64,000 bases of DNA from positions 3,568 through 67,567 of the forward strand of contig DAOOIT010000034.1 in assembly GCA_035384565.1 (NCBI GenBank), in the 5' to 3' direction. The notes below the pieces were generated by a model. That model was not told the origin of the DNA. It was given only the letters and a program-made list of their open reading frames with translations, and did no database searches. Of the stretch, positions 23,653 through 31,782 are shown piece by piece; position 1 is the first letter of the stretch, and the number at the start of each line of letters is the position of its first letter. The DNA comes from Planctomycetota bacterium (lineage in GTDB: Bacteria > Planctomycetota > PUPC01 > DSUN01). Both the position numbers and the translations under genes were made by a program.

Positions 23653-25980
23653 TTACTTGGCTGCTTGCCCCAACCTTTCGCGATACGCGGGTTCCAGGCC
23701 AGCCTTGTCCATGACCTCTTTCGCGCCTTCGCTGAGCTTGGCTTGGTCGTCGAAGGTCCAGGCGCCGGCGAGGGCCTTGTCGTCCTTGACGCCGGGAGTG
23801 TCGAAGTGGGCCTTCAGTTCGTCGGCAGCCAAGGCGCGGGCGTAGACGCGCACCTCGTCTATCGCGCCCTTGAAGTAGTTGTAAGCGTCCTGCCGCCGGC
23901 CTATGGCGAGGGCGGCGTGGCCGGGCTTGCGCTTCTTGTTGATGGCCGCCGCCGCGACCTGTTTGCCATCGAGGTAGACCTTCAGGTCGGCGCCGTCGTA
24001 GGTGAAGGCGGCGTGGTGCCAGGCGCCGAGCTTGAGGGCGCCTTCGCCGCTCATGGCCATGAGGTGGTTCTGCCGCCCGCCGCCGATGTTGAGGTAGGCG
24101 CCCACGCGGTCCCTCTCGACGATCAGGGCGTAGTGCCCCTCCTCCCACTCGTTGCGGTTCTTGTTGACGATCCAGCGGCGGGGGTCGTTGCCGCCGGGAT
24201 ACTCGTCGAGCTTGACCCACGCCTCGACCGTGAGCTGCTCGGGGTCGAGTTCGGGCTTGTGCGGCGCCTCGACGAAGGAACTGGAGCCGTCGCAGCCGAG
24301 GGCCAGGCCCACCTTGCCGGGCACGGGGGCCGCGATGTCGCCCTCCACGTTATCCTTCCAGGTGTGCCAGTCGCGAGCGCACTGGTTGAAGCGGACGGGC
24401 TCGGCGCTGGTGCGGTAGATGACGTTGCGCTCGAAGTGGAAGCCCTTCGAGCCCTCGTCAATGAACATGCCGTTGTTGGGCGCGGCCTGGCACAGGGGGC
24501 TGCGGTGGACGTCGTGGAGGTGGTTGAAGCGGATCTGCGTGCCGGGCTGGAGACCCAGGGTGTAGATGCAGCCGCCGTCGCCCAGGCGGTTCATGACGTT
24601 GTGAACGTGGTTCCACTCGATGGTGTTCTCCCGCGCCGGCGTGGGCTGGGGGTTCCACTGCCAGCCGAGCGAGATGCCGGTGTAGGGCGTGTCGTGGACG
24701 AGGTTGTGGGCGATGACGGCCCGCTGGGCGAAACCGACCCAGATGCCCACGGCGCCCGCGTAGTCGAGGCCGATGCCGTGCACATGGTTGTTGGCGACGC
24801 GGCAGTCGCGCGGCACGTCGGCCTCGGCCTTCGGGCCGCCGAGGATGATACCGTTGCCGCTGACGTCGTGGATGTGGTTACCCTCGACCGTGCACTTCGA
24901 GCAGCGGGTGACGAATTCGATGCCGCAGCCGCCCACGTGGGCGATGGCGCCGTCGGTGACGCTGCACGCCTCGGCGTGGTCGAAGCGCAGGGCGGCAGGG
25001 ATGCGGGCCCACTCCGCCTTGTCCCAGCCCGTGCCGGCGGTGAAGTGACAGGCCTGGATGCCCAGATAGCCGCCGGGGGGAGGAGTCCAGTCGGCATAGG
25101 CGAACTCGATGCCTCTGAAGTGCAGGTTGCGGACGGGCCTTTCGGGGGTGCCCTTGACCTCCACGAGGCGTGTGAGCGCGGGCGCGATCACCTCGGCCTT
25201 CGTCAGGTCCTCGCCCGGCCGGGGCCAGTAGGTCAGCACACCCGTCTGGCGGTCGAGATACCATTCGCCGGGCTGGTCGAGGAATTCGGCGGCGTTCTCG
25301 AGGTAGAACCAGCGGCCGCCGCCCGCGGCGATGGCGTCGTGGGGCCGGGCGTGCGGGCCGAGCATCTGGGCCACGCCGGCCGCGGGGTCCGCCTTCTCGA
25401 AGCGCTTCCGCGTGATCTCCCAGTTGCCGTAGACCACCGCCTCGACGTCCGTGAGGTTCTTCCACTCCTTGAGCTGGCCGGCGCCGAAGGTGTAAGTGTG
25501 CGACTTGAGTTCCTTGGCCAGGCTCGCGCCCTTGAGCTGCCAGCAGGGCTGCGCGGCGTCGGCGTTGGGCGTGCGGGCGCGAATGGCCCGCCGGCCGTTC
25601 ACCCAGAGCTGGTGGAAGTACCACTTGCCGTCCTTCACGCCAGCCACTTCGGCTGTCCACGTCTCGCCCTCGCCCTTCTTCCAGCCCGCGATGCGGCGGC
25701 AGCCGCTGACGATAACCCTCTCGCCCGGCACGGCGGCGTAGGTGATCGAGAACTGCTCCGTGCCGGAGTCCTCCGGCCCGAAGGCGAGCGTTTCGGGCAA
25801 CTCGTAGGTTCCGCCTTTGAGGAGCACGGTGACGTGGGCCTTCAGCCCCTCGGCGACGAGCTTGCGGACGGCGTCGCGGGCCTTCGCCAGGTCGGAGCCA
25901 GGCGTCACCGTGAACTCGGCGCCGCGGGCATCGGCCCGACAGGCCAGCACGACAAGGAGAGCAAGCAGCATGAGCTTCAT
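23653..25980 (-). CDS. Secreted right-handed beta-helix protein with C-terminal LamG/concanavalin-like domain
   Basis: 775 aa. The ATG at 25978-25980 has AGGAG 5-6 bp upstream and starts a signal peptide (MKLMLLALLVVLACRADA). Residues ~20-150 look like the N-terminal part of polysaccharide-lyase-type proteins (VTPGSDLAKARDAVRKL, LLKGGTYELPETL). Residues ~280-540 are parallel beta-helix repeats rich in N-x-(I/V)-H turns (GNHIHDVSGNGI, NNHVHGIG, HNLVHDTPYTGISLG, WNHVHNVMNRL). Residues ~560-730 form a LamG-type jelly roll (VEAWVKLDE, GAWHHAAFTYDGADLKVYLDGKQ, GAIDEVRVY). Extracellular polysaccharide binding or cleavage is inferred. No catalytic residues can be assigned with certainty. Confidence 0.88.
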   Translation of the reverse strand: MKLMLLALLVVLACRADARGAEFTVTPGSDLAKARDAVRKLVAEGLKAHVTVLLKGGTYELPETLAFGPEDSGTEQFSITYAAVPGERVIVSGCRRIAGWKKGEGETWTAEVAGVKDGKWYFHQLWVNGRRAIRARTPNADAAQPCWQLKGASLAKELKSHTYTFGAGQLKEWKNLTDVEAVVYGNWEITRKRFEKADPAAGVAQMLGPHARPHDAIAAGGGRWFYLENAAEFLDQPGEWYLDRQTGVLTYWPRPGEDLTKAEVIAPALTRLVEVKGTPERPVRNLHFRGIEFAYADWTPPPGGYLGIQACHFTAGTGWDKAEWARIPAALRFDHAEACSVTDGAIAHVGGCGIEFVTRCSKCTVEGNHIHDVSGNGIILGGPKAEADVPRDCRVANNHVHGIGLDYAGAVGIWVGFAQRAVIAHNLVHDTPYTGISLGWQWNPQPTPARENTIEWNHVHNVMNRLGDGGCIYTLGLQPGTQIRFNHLHDVHRSPLCQAAPNNGMFIDEGSKGFHFERNVIYRTSAEPVRFNQCARDWHTWKDNVEGDIAAPVPGKVGLALGCDGSSSFVEAPHKPELDPEQLTVEAWVKLDEYPGGNDPRRWIVNKNRNEWEEGHYALIVERDRVGAYLNIGGGRQNHLMAMSGEGALKLGAWHHAAFTYDGADLKVYLDGKQVAAAAINKKRKPGHAALAIGRRQDAYNYFKGAIDEVRVYARALAADELKAHFDTPGVKDDKALAGAWTFDDQAKLSEGAKEVMDKAGLEPAYRERLGQAAK

Positions 25981-26006
25981 CGCGGTCTCCTCAGGACGCA
26001 TCGTTT

Positions 26007-26059
26007 GTAGTGCGGCCTTCAGGCCGCACCCGCTGGGCACGGGCTGAGGCCAGCACTAC
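26007..26059. repeat. Composite palindrome with GTAGTGC/GCACTAC ends
   Basis: Outer arms GTAGTGC (26007-26013) and GCACTAC (26053-26059) enclose an inner hairpin GTGCGGCC-TTCA-GGCCGCAC. It sits between the small membrane-protein gene and the beta-helix gene on the minus strand, within the latter's probable 5' leader. Confidence 0.65.
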
Positions 26060-26085
26060 GAACTGGGCCATTGGCTCGGGCGCCC

Positions 26086-26571
26086 TCACACGGGCAATCC
26101 GAGGAACTCCGAGAGTTGCCTTGCGTGCCCCTGCACCAGCTCCTCGCTGGGGGTGTAGAGCACAATGGTCTCTCTGCCCTCGCGGTCGGCGAGGGACAGG
26201 GCGTAGAGGGTGAAACGGTGCGTGCCCGTGTTGGGCCGTCGCGTGTCAATCGTCACACGGCGATACTCGGAGAGCGGCTTCCACGTGCTGCGCCAGGGGG
26301 CGAAGAGCTCCCACGACTGGGTGACGAGGTTGCGCGCCTTGTCCACCACAGTGCGGCGCCGCCCGAAGGCCAGGGCCGCGCCGGCGAGGGCGAGGAACGA
26401 GCCGTTGACAAGCATGACCAAGCCCGACGCGCCCAGCGGCTCGCCGCTGCCCAGGGGCACGGATAGGAAGAGCGCGCCGAGCGCGAGAAGCGGCGCGCCG
26501 ACGAAGGTGAGGAACCCCCCGCCCCGCGTGTAGCAGAGGCGGTCCGAATCCACCGACACCACGGTCTTCAC
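26086..26571 (-). CDS. Small membrane protein of unknown function
   Basis: 161 aa. Two hydrophobic helices (FLTFVGAPLLALGALFLSV and GLVMLVNGSFLALAGAALAFG) are followed by a cytoplasmic-looking domain with WELFAPWRSTWKPLSEY and a beta-hairpin (HRFTLYALSLADREGRETIVLYT). The helix pair plus a PH-like strand pattern suggests a small bacterial PH-type membrane domain, but I cannot name a family. It has its own divergent promoter and may be cotranscribed with the beta-helix gene 105 bp downstream. Confidence 0.75.
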   Translation of the reverse strand: MKTVVSVDSDRLCYTRGGGFLTFVGAPLLALGALFLSVPLGSGEPLGASGLVMLVNGSFLALAGAALAFGRRRTVVDKARNLVTQSWELFAPWRSTWKPLSEYRRVTIDTRRPNTGTHRFTLYALSLADREGRETIVLYTPSEELVQGHARQLSEFLGLPV

Positions 26572-26615
26572 GGTTCGCCCTCACGCTCTGTCCGGCGGTC
26601 GTGCCACCCTGCATC

Positions 26616-26644
26616 ATCATAGAGCGCACCGCCGGCCTTTTCAA
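26616..26644 (-). promoter_or_regulatory. sigma70-type promoter of the small membrane-protein gene
   Basis: TTGAAA (26639-26644), 17 bp, TATGAT (26616-26621) on the minus strand, 45 bp before the start. Confidence 0.7.
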
Positions 26645-26674
26645 CCGCCAGGGGCGCTTCCCGCCGACACGCGG

Positions 26675-26703
26675 TTGCATTCCGCCGCCCCCGTGCATAT
26701 ACT
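26675..26703 (+). promoter_or_regulatory. sigma70-type promoter of the CE7 esterase gene
   Basis: TTGCAT (26675-26680), 17 bp, TATACT (26698-26703). The leader of about 130 nt contains the multi-hairpin element 26715-26824. It is divergent from the promoter at 26616-26644. Confidence 0.65.
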
Positions 26704-26714
26704 CCCCGGTCGCT

Positions 26715-26824
26715 TCTCGCCCCTACGCCCTGCGTGGGGAGGCAGCTTCGACCGCTCCGCGGTCACAGGCACGGACGCAGAGCGTCCCAGTTGTCGCCCC
26801 CATGCGGAGCGTCGGGGCGACCCA
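26715..26824. repeat. Dispersed multi-hairpin element, near-complete copy
   Basis: In order: a CCCCTACGC/GCGTGGGG hairpin, GACCGC-TCC-GCGGTC, GGACGC-AGA-GCGTCC, and an outer CGCCCC/GGGGCG hairpin around a GGA turn. These correspond to hairpins 1, 2, 4 and 5 of the 244-bp tandem unit at the right edge; hairpin 3 is absent. Hairpin 2 differs from the other copies by a compensated G-C to A-T pair. It lies in the 5' leader of the esterase gene. Confidence 0.8.
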
Positions 26825-26844
26825 GGAGTAAGAAGGAGGCCGTC

Positions 26845-27819
26845 ATGCCACTGACGTTTGACTTCCCACTGGAACGTCTGAAGACCTATCAGGGCATCAA
26901 CCCGCGCCCCGCCGACTTCGATGCCTACTGGGACCGGGCTCTGGCCGAGATGCACGCGCTCGACCCGCAGGTGACGCTCACGCCCGCCGAGTTCCAGGCG
27001 CCGTTCGCCGAGTGCTTCGACCTGCACTTCACCGGCGTGGGCGGCGCGCGGGTCTACGCCAAGCTGCTGCGCCCGAAGAGCGCGCCCAAGCCGCACCCCG
27101 CCGTGCTGCTGTTCCACGGCTACTCGGGCAACTCGGGCGACTGGTGGGACAAGCTGGGCTACGTGGCCCAGGGCTACACCGTGGCGGCCCTCGACGCCCG
27201 TGGCCAGGGCGGGCGGTCCGAGGACAAGGGCGGGGTGAGCGGCAACACGCTCCGCGGCCACATCATCCGCGGCCTCGACGACGCACTCCGCGGCCAGCCC
27301 GAGAAGCTGCTCTTCCGCCAGATCTACCTCGACTGCGCCCAACTCGCCCGCCTCGTGATGGCGATGCCCGACGTGGACCCGGCCCGCGTGGGCGCCACCG
27401 GCGGCAGCCAGGGCGGCGCGCTCACCGTGGCCTGCGTGGCCCTCGAGCCGCGCGTGCGCCGCGCCGCGCCCGTGTTCCCCTTCCTGAGCGACTACAAGCG
27501 CGTGTGGGAGATGGACCAGGCGAAGGACGCCTACGCCGAACTGCGCGAGTTCTTCCGCCTGTTCGACCCGCGCCACGAGCGCGAGGACCGCGTGTTCGAG
27601 ACGCTGGGCTACGTGGACATCCAGCACCTCGCCCCGCGCATCCGCGCCGACGTGCTCTGGGCCATCGGCCTCATGGACACCATCTGCCCCCCCTCCAGCC
27701 AGTTCGCCGCCTACAACAAGATCACGTCGCCGAAGACGATGGCCATCTACCCCGACTTCGGCCACGAGGGGTTGCCGGGGATGGCCGACCGCATCTATCA
27801 GTTCATGCTGGGGCTGTAG
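26845..27819 (+). CDS. Acetyl xylan esterase / cephalosporin-C deacetylase family (CE7) hydrolase
   Basis: 324 aa, the usual CE7 size. The ATG at 26845 follows AAGGAGG by 5 bp. Blocks seen are LKTYQGINPRPADFDAYWD at the N terminus, oxyanion strand VLLFHGYSGNSGDW, ARGQGGRSED, the nucleophile elbow GGSQGGALT, the acid in WAIGLMDTICPPSSQFAAYN and the histidine in PDFGHEG. No signal peptide is present, so it is probably a cytoplasmic deacetylase of imported acetylated oligosaccharides. It converges on the MATE gene, whose stop is 11 bp away. Confidence 0.94.
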   Translation: MPLTFDFPLERLKTYQGINPRPADFDAYWDRALAEMHALDPQVTLTPAEFQAPFAECFDLHFTGVGGARVYAKLLRPKSAPKPHPAVLLFHGYSGNSGDWWDKLGYVAQGYTVAALDARGQGGRSEDKGGVSGNTLRGHIIRGLDDALRGQPEKLLFRQIYLDCAQLARLVMAMPDVDPARVGATGGSQGGALTVACVALEPRVRRAAPVFPFLSDYKRVWEMDQAKDAYAELREFFRLFDPRHEREDRVFETLGYVDIQHLAPRIRADVLWAIGLMDTICPPSSQFAAYNKITSPKTMAIYPDFGHEGLPGMADRIYQFMLGL

Positions 27820-27830
27820 CCCGGCAGGCT

Positions 27831-29285
27831 TCAGCGGCCCTGAGCATTCAGGTCTGGCGAGTCCCCCACGCCCTCGTCCGGCTGGGCGACCGCTGGGCTG
27901 CCGGCCCCCTGGAAGATGTCTATCTTCCGCCACGCCTCGCTCGCGAAGCGCCATAGCAGCACCAGCCCCACGAGCGCGATCTGGACCGCCGCGGCGCTCC
28001 AGGCGCCCACGTAGCCCAGGCCGGCCGGGAACGTGAGCGCATAACCGAGCGGAATGAGCACGCCCCAACCCGACGCGATGGTGATGAGGGCAGGCACGCG
28101 TGTGTCGCCCGCGCCCCGCAGCGCCCCTGTGACCACGATGCCCACGGCATCGAACGCCTGGAAAATGGCGGCGAGAACGAGCATCGTGCTGCCGGCCTCG
28201 ACGATGGCCTCCTCGCGGCGGAAGAGGAGGAATATCTCGCGGCGGAAGACGAAGAACAGAACGCCCATCGCCGTCATGTAGGCCACGGCCACCCCGATGC
28301 CCAGATAGGCGCGGCGCTTGGCCCCGTGAATGTCGCGCCGCCCGATGTACTGCCCCACGAGCACCTGCACGCCCTTGTTGATCCCCACGGCGGGCATGAA
28401 CGACAGGCTCATGATTGAGCCGGTCACGCTGTTGGCCGCCATCACGTGCTCGCCAAGTCGCCCGATGAGGAGATTGACGAAGATGGCCCAGCTCGCCACG
28501 TCCAGCATGAAGCTCAGGCCCGCGGCCGAGCCGACGTGCAGGAAGGCCCGCAGGCGCGCCCGGTCCAAGCGCCAGTGGTGCCGGCTCCGAAACTGCTCGT
28601 GCACGGGCGCCCACAGGAACGCGGCGAGCAGCAGGCCGGCCTGGAGGTAACTCGCCAGGGTGGTGGCCAGGGCCGCGCCGCGGATGCCCAGCTCGGGGCA
28701 GCCCAGCTTGCCGAAGATCAGCGCGTAGTCGGCCAGCACGTTGAAGCCGTTGGCCACCAGCGCGGCCCACATGGGCACGCCGGGCCGGCTGATCCCCTGG
28801 AAGAACGACGCCAGCGCCGCGTAGGCCCCCGTGGCGGCCGCATGGGCCAGCACGATGCGGAAGTACGAGCTCTCCAGCCGCTGAACCTCGGGCGCGTGCC
28901 CGAAGGCCGCGAAGAGCAGCGGCGCGCCCGCGATCAGCGGCAGCACCACGGCCTGGGCGAACAGCCCGAAGTAGATAGCCTGCCACGTATAGCGTGCGCA
29001 CTCCTCGGGCTCGCCCCGGCCCATGCTCTGCGCCACGAACGTGCTGGCGCAATTGCCCGTGCCCATGATGAAGGCCAGGAACGCAAACACGGCCGAACCC
29101 GCGGGGCTCACCGCGGCCAGCTCGCGCGCCCCGTACTTCGAGAGCATCAGGGTGTCGATCAGCCCCATCACGGTATGCGAGGCCATGGCCACGATCACGG
29201 GCGCCGAGATGCCCATCACCTCGCACAGGTCGCGCCAGGCCGCCGTGATGCCGCGTTCGCGGAGGGGAGTTGCCGGGGGGTGCAC
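27831..29285 (-). CDS. MATE family multidrug/Na+ antiporter-type exporter
   Basis: About 484 aa with twelve hydrophobic helices in two halves, including GISAPVIVAMASHTVMGLID, SKYGARELAAVSPAG, FFQGISRPGVPMW and GALRGAGDTRVPAL, the typical NorM-like MATE pattern. It exports organic cations or drugs with ion coupling; the substrate is not predictable. A TTG at 29354 would extend the frame, but the promoter -10 box (29342-29347) overlaps that region, so transcription starts downstream of it. The GTG at 29283-29285 is therefore used. It gives the normal ~20-residue cytoplasmic lead before helix 1. Confidence 0.92.
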   Translation of the reverse strand: MHPPATPLRERGITAAWRDLCEVMGISAPVIVAMASHTVMGLIDTLMLSKYGARELAAVSPAGSAVFAFLAFIMGTGNCASTFVAQSMGRGEPEECARYTWQAIYFGLFAQAVVLPLIAGAPLLFAAFGHAPEVQRLESSYFRIVLAHAAATGAYAALASFFQGISRPGVPMWAALVANGFNVLADYALIFGKLGCPELGIRGAALATTLASYLQAGLLLAAFLWAPVHEQFRSRHHWRLDRARLRAFLHVGSAAGLSFMLDVASWAIFVNLLIGRLGEHVMAANSVTGSIMSLSFMPAVGINKGVQVLVGQYIGRRDIHGAKRRAYLGIGVAVAYMTAMGVLFFVFRREIFLLFRREEAIVEAGSTMLVLAAIFQAFDAVGIVVTGALRGAGDTRVPALITIASGWGVLIPLGYALTFPAGLGYVGAWSAAAVQIALVGLVLLWRFASEAWRKIDIFQGAGSPAVAQPDEGVGDSPDLNAQGR

Positions 29286-29341
29286 CGTTTGTCCAAACGA
29301 GGGCCGTGGGCCACGAAGGGTCGAGTCGCCTGCTTTCCAGA

Positions 29342-29370
29342 AGCCTACCAGCAACCGCCGAGGCTGTCAA
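29342..29370 (-). promoter_or_regulatory. sigma70-type promoter of the MATE exporter gene
   Basis: TTGACA (29365-29370), 17 bp, TAGGCT (29342-29347) on the minus strand. It decides the start codon of the MATE gene. It is divergent from the promoter at 29396-29424. Confidence 0.7.
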
Positions 29371-29395
29371 TCGCCAATCGCGCTGGCAAGCCGGT

Positions 29396-29424
29396 TTGAC
29401 TCGGCGGCGGGGGCGTGGTCTAAT
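29396..29424 (+). promoter_or_regulatory. sigma70-type promoter of the response-regulator unit
   Basis: TTGACT (29396-29401), 17 bp, TCTAAT (29419-29424), 45 bp before the response-regulator ATG. Confidence 0.7.
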
Positions 29425-29468
29425 GTCGCCGTGGCTGAGGGCCGTGCAGGCGCTGGAGGAGCAGCAAG

Positions 29469-29837
29469 ATGAAGCACGTGATCGTGGTGGACGATGAGCA
29501 GGACATGGTCACATCGGTCAGCGAGGCGCTCCGGGCCGAGGGGTACCGCGTCTCGGGCTTCACCTCGGCAGCCAGAGCCCAGGAGGTGATGGCCACAGAC
29601 GCCCCCGACCTGATGACCATGGACCTGCATATGCCGAACGTCAACGGCATCGAGCTGCTGCGGGCCGTGCGCCGGCGCTTCCCCAAGCTGCCGATCATCG
29701 TCTGCTCCGGGCTCAGCGCCTATAAGAACGACCCCGACATCGTGCTGAACAACGTTGCCGCCTTTCTGGACAAGCCGGTGGACTTCGCGCAACTCGCTTC
29801 AACCGTGCGCAAGATCCTCGGGGCACCTGAGGCCTGA
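29469..29837 (+). CDS. Single-domain response regulator (CheY-like receiver)
   Basis: 122 aa, a stand-alone receiver with no output domain. Acidic pair VVDDEQD, phospho-acceptor Asp52 in LMTMDLHMPNVNG, the switch residue in IVCSG and the invariant lysine in FLDKPVD are all present. The ATG follows GGAGGAGC by a few bases. No histidine kinase is adjacent, so the partner is unknown. Next comes a DUF3786 gene 21 bp away on the same strand, probably in the same transcript. Confidence 0.93.
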   Translation: MKHVIVVDDEQDMVTSVSEALRAEGYRVSGFTSAARAQEVMATDAPDLMTMDLHMPNVNGIELLRAVRRRFPKLPIIVCSGLSAYKNDPDIVLNNVAAFLDKPVDFAQLASTVRKILGAPEA

Positions 29838-29858
29838 TGGCTCTGCGGACGGCGGGCG

Positions 29859-30464
29859 ATGGAACGACAAGACCCCACACAAGAGCTCTGGCGGCGGCTG
29901 GCGGCTGCTGACCCCGCAGAAGTGTCGCGCCGCGCCGCGGTCGCCTATCACGCCGAGCAGCGGGCCTACCTGGTGCCGCTCCTGAATGCCCAGCTCCGCG
30001 TGCTGCCCTCTGAGAAACGCGCCGAGGGCGCCCCATGGGCCGCCGCCTGGGAGCCGATGCTCCTGTGCGTGCAATACCTCCTCACGGCCCAGCAGGAGGA
30101 GCCGGCCGGAGAATGGGCGGACCCGAAGAGTCTGCCGTATGGCGACTTCTTCTTCCGCGGGCCGCACCCTGTTCCCACGGCGGGCATCGAGGAAGCCTTC
30201 GGCACCCGCCTGGAGGCCTTCCGCGCGGCCGCGGCGGCGCTGGGCGGCCGCCCGGTGGCCATGGGCGATGCGGCGTACGAGTTCCGCTTTCTCCCCCGCG
30301 TGCCGGCGGTCGTCATCTTGTGGGCCGCCGACGATGAGTTTCCGGCCAGGGCGAAGTTCCTGCTGGACAAGCGGGCGCACCGTCAACTGCCCCTCGATGC
30401 CCTGTGGGTGCTTTGCCGCGTGCTCGCCAAGCTGCTGATTGCGGCGGGAGAGGCTCATGCGTGA
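29859..30464 (+). CDS. DUF3786 domain protein
   Basis: 201 aa, cytoplasmic (no signal or membrane segment). The C-terminal half shows the DUF3786 pattern: GDAAYEFRFLPRVPAVVILW, DDEFPARAKFLLD and RQLPLDALWVLC. The middle contains a FGTRLEAFRAAAAALGG helix. The domain is found mostly in anaerobes, sometimes next to corrinoid or C1 proteins, and has no established function. It lies between the response regulator and two genes for secreted proteins; the next gene overlaps its end by 8 bp. Confidence 0.85.
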   Translation: MERQDPTQELWRRLAAADPAEVSRRAAVAYHAEQRAYLVPLLNAQLRVLPSEKRAEGAPWAAAWEPMLLCVQYLLTAQQEEPAGEWADPKSLPYGDFFFRGPHPVPTAGIEEAFGTRLEAFRAAAAALGGRPVAMGDAAYEFRFLPRVPAVVILWAADDEFPARAKFLLDKRAHRQLPLDALWVLCRVLAKLLIAAGEAHA

Positions 30465-31782
30465 GCGGCGGACCTCGGCGGTGCTCGTGCGGTGGCTGGC
30501 AGCGCTTTGCTGCGCGTGCGGCGGAGTGTCGCAGGCCGGCGAGGCGCGCTTCCCTCCGCGCCTGCCCGGCGGCAGGGCCATCGCCACGTTCACCTCGCCC
30601 GAACTCCTCCGCGCCCCGCCGCTGATGACGCTGCTGGGCGACGTGCGGATCGCCAAGGCCCCGCCAACGGTGGACTTTGCTTACTTCCCCTGCCAGACCT
30701 ACCGCGGCAACCCGTGGTCGTGCTGGGGCGACGGCCTGGCCGCCGACGGCAAGTACTACACGTCCCTCGGCGACTGCAACGCGAACTGTTACGTTTACGA
30801 GTACGACACGAGGGCCAGGGTGCTCCGGCAGATCGCTGACGTGCGCGCGGCGCTTGCCGTCCCCGCAGGCCATTACTCGCCCGGCAGGATCAGCAGTCGG
30901 CTCGACCTCGGCAACGACGGCTGGCTCTACTTCGCCACCTGCCGCGGCCCCGAAGGCCAGGCCGCCTACCAGGGCGACTGGATCCTCCGTTGCCATCCGC
31001 CCACGGGCAAGACCGAGGTCGTCGTCCATGCCCCAGTCCCAATGCACGCGATCCCTTGCAGCGTGCTTGATCCCAAGAGGCTCGTCTTCTATGGCGGCGC
31101 GGTGCCCTCCGACGGCAAGGGCGATGCCGCGAAGTTCTTCGCCTATGACCTCAAGGCGAAACGCCTGCTTTGCACCGCCGACAACGGCCCCACCCGCGCC
31201 CTCCTCCTCGCCGCGTCCACGGGACGCGTCTACTTCGTGCCCGGCACGCAGGGGCCGCTCCACTGCTACGACCCGGCCACAGGCAAGATCACGAGGCCAG
31301 GCGTCGAGATCGGGCTGCGTTCGGCCACCCAGGAGACGCCCGACGGTTGCCTCTACACAGTCGCCCAGGAGGGCGACGCCATGATCTGGCGCGTGAACCC
31401 CAAGGCCGGCCAGATCGAGGGACTCGGCTCCGCTGTCATCGCGGGGCAGAACTATGTGGCGTCGTTGGACGCCGACCCGAGCGGCCGCTACCTCTACTAT
31501 GTGCCGGGGGCCAGTGGCGGCGCTGAGCGCGACGGCGCGCCCCTGGTGCAGTTCGACGTCCGCACCAAGGCCCACAAGGTCGTCGCCTTCCTCTACCCGT
31601 TCCTCAAGGACAAGCTCGGCTACATCCCGGTGGGCACGTTCAGCCTGGCGGTGGACCCCCAGGGCGACAAGGTGTACGTCACCTGGAACGGCAGCTTCGG
31701 CGCGATGAAGGGCCGGCAGCTCATCTGGGACGCCTGTGCTTTGACGGTCATCCACATTCCCGAGTCGGAGCGGCAACCGTGA
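30457..31782 (+). CDS. Secreted beta-propeller-like protein
   Basis: 441 aa. The ATG at 30457 overlaps the DUF3786 stop and is preceded by GGGAGAGG. The signal peptide covers ~1-30 (VLVRWLAALCCACGGVSQA). The mature protein has repeating four-strand blades with motifs such as CWGDGLAADGKYYTSLGD, LGNDGWLYFATCRG, GRVYFVPGTQGPLHCYD, PDGCLYTVAQEGDAMIWRV and DPSGRYLYYVPGAS. This looks like a six- or seven-bladed propeller (NHL/SMP-30/PQQ-like). No catalytic residues can be assigned. It is translationally coupled to the following glycoside-hydrolase-like gene (GTGA overlap), so the two probably act on the same extracellular substrate. Confidence 0.82.
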   Translation: MRERRTSAVLVRWLAALCCACGGVSQAGEARFPPRLPGGRAIATFTSPELLRAPPLMTLLGDVRIAKAPPTVDFAYFPCQTYRGNPWSCWGDGLAADGKYYTSLGDCNANCYVYEYDTRARVLRQIADVRAALAVPAGHYSPGRISSRLDLGNDGWLYFATCRGPEGQAAYQGDWILRCHPPTGKTEVVVHAPVPMHAIPCSVLDPKRLVFYGGAVPSDGKGDAAKFFAYDLKAKRLLCTADNGPTRALLLAASTGRVYFVPGTQGPLHCYDPATGKITRPGVEIGLRSATQETPDGCLYTVAQEGDAMIWRVNPKAGQIEGLGSAVIAGQNYVASLDADPSGRYLYYVPGASGGAERDGAPLVQFDVRTKAHKVVAFLYPFLKDKLGYIPVGTFSLAVDPQGDKVYVTWNGSFGAMKGRQLIWDACALTVIHIPESERQP

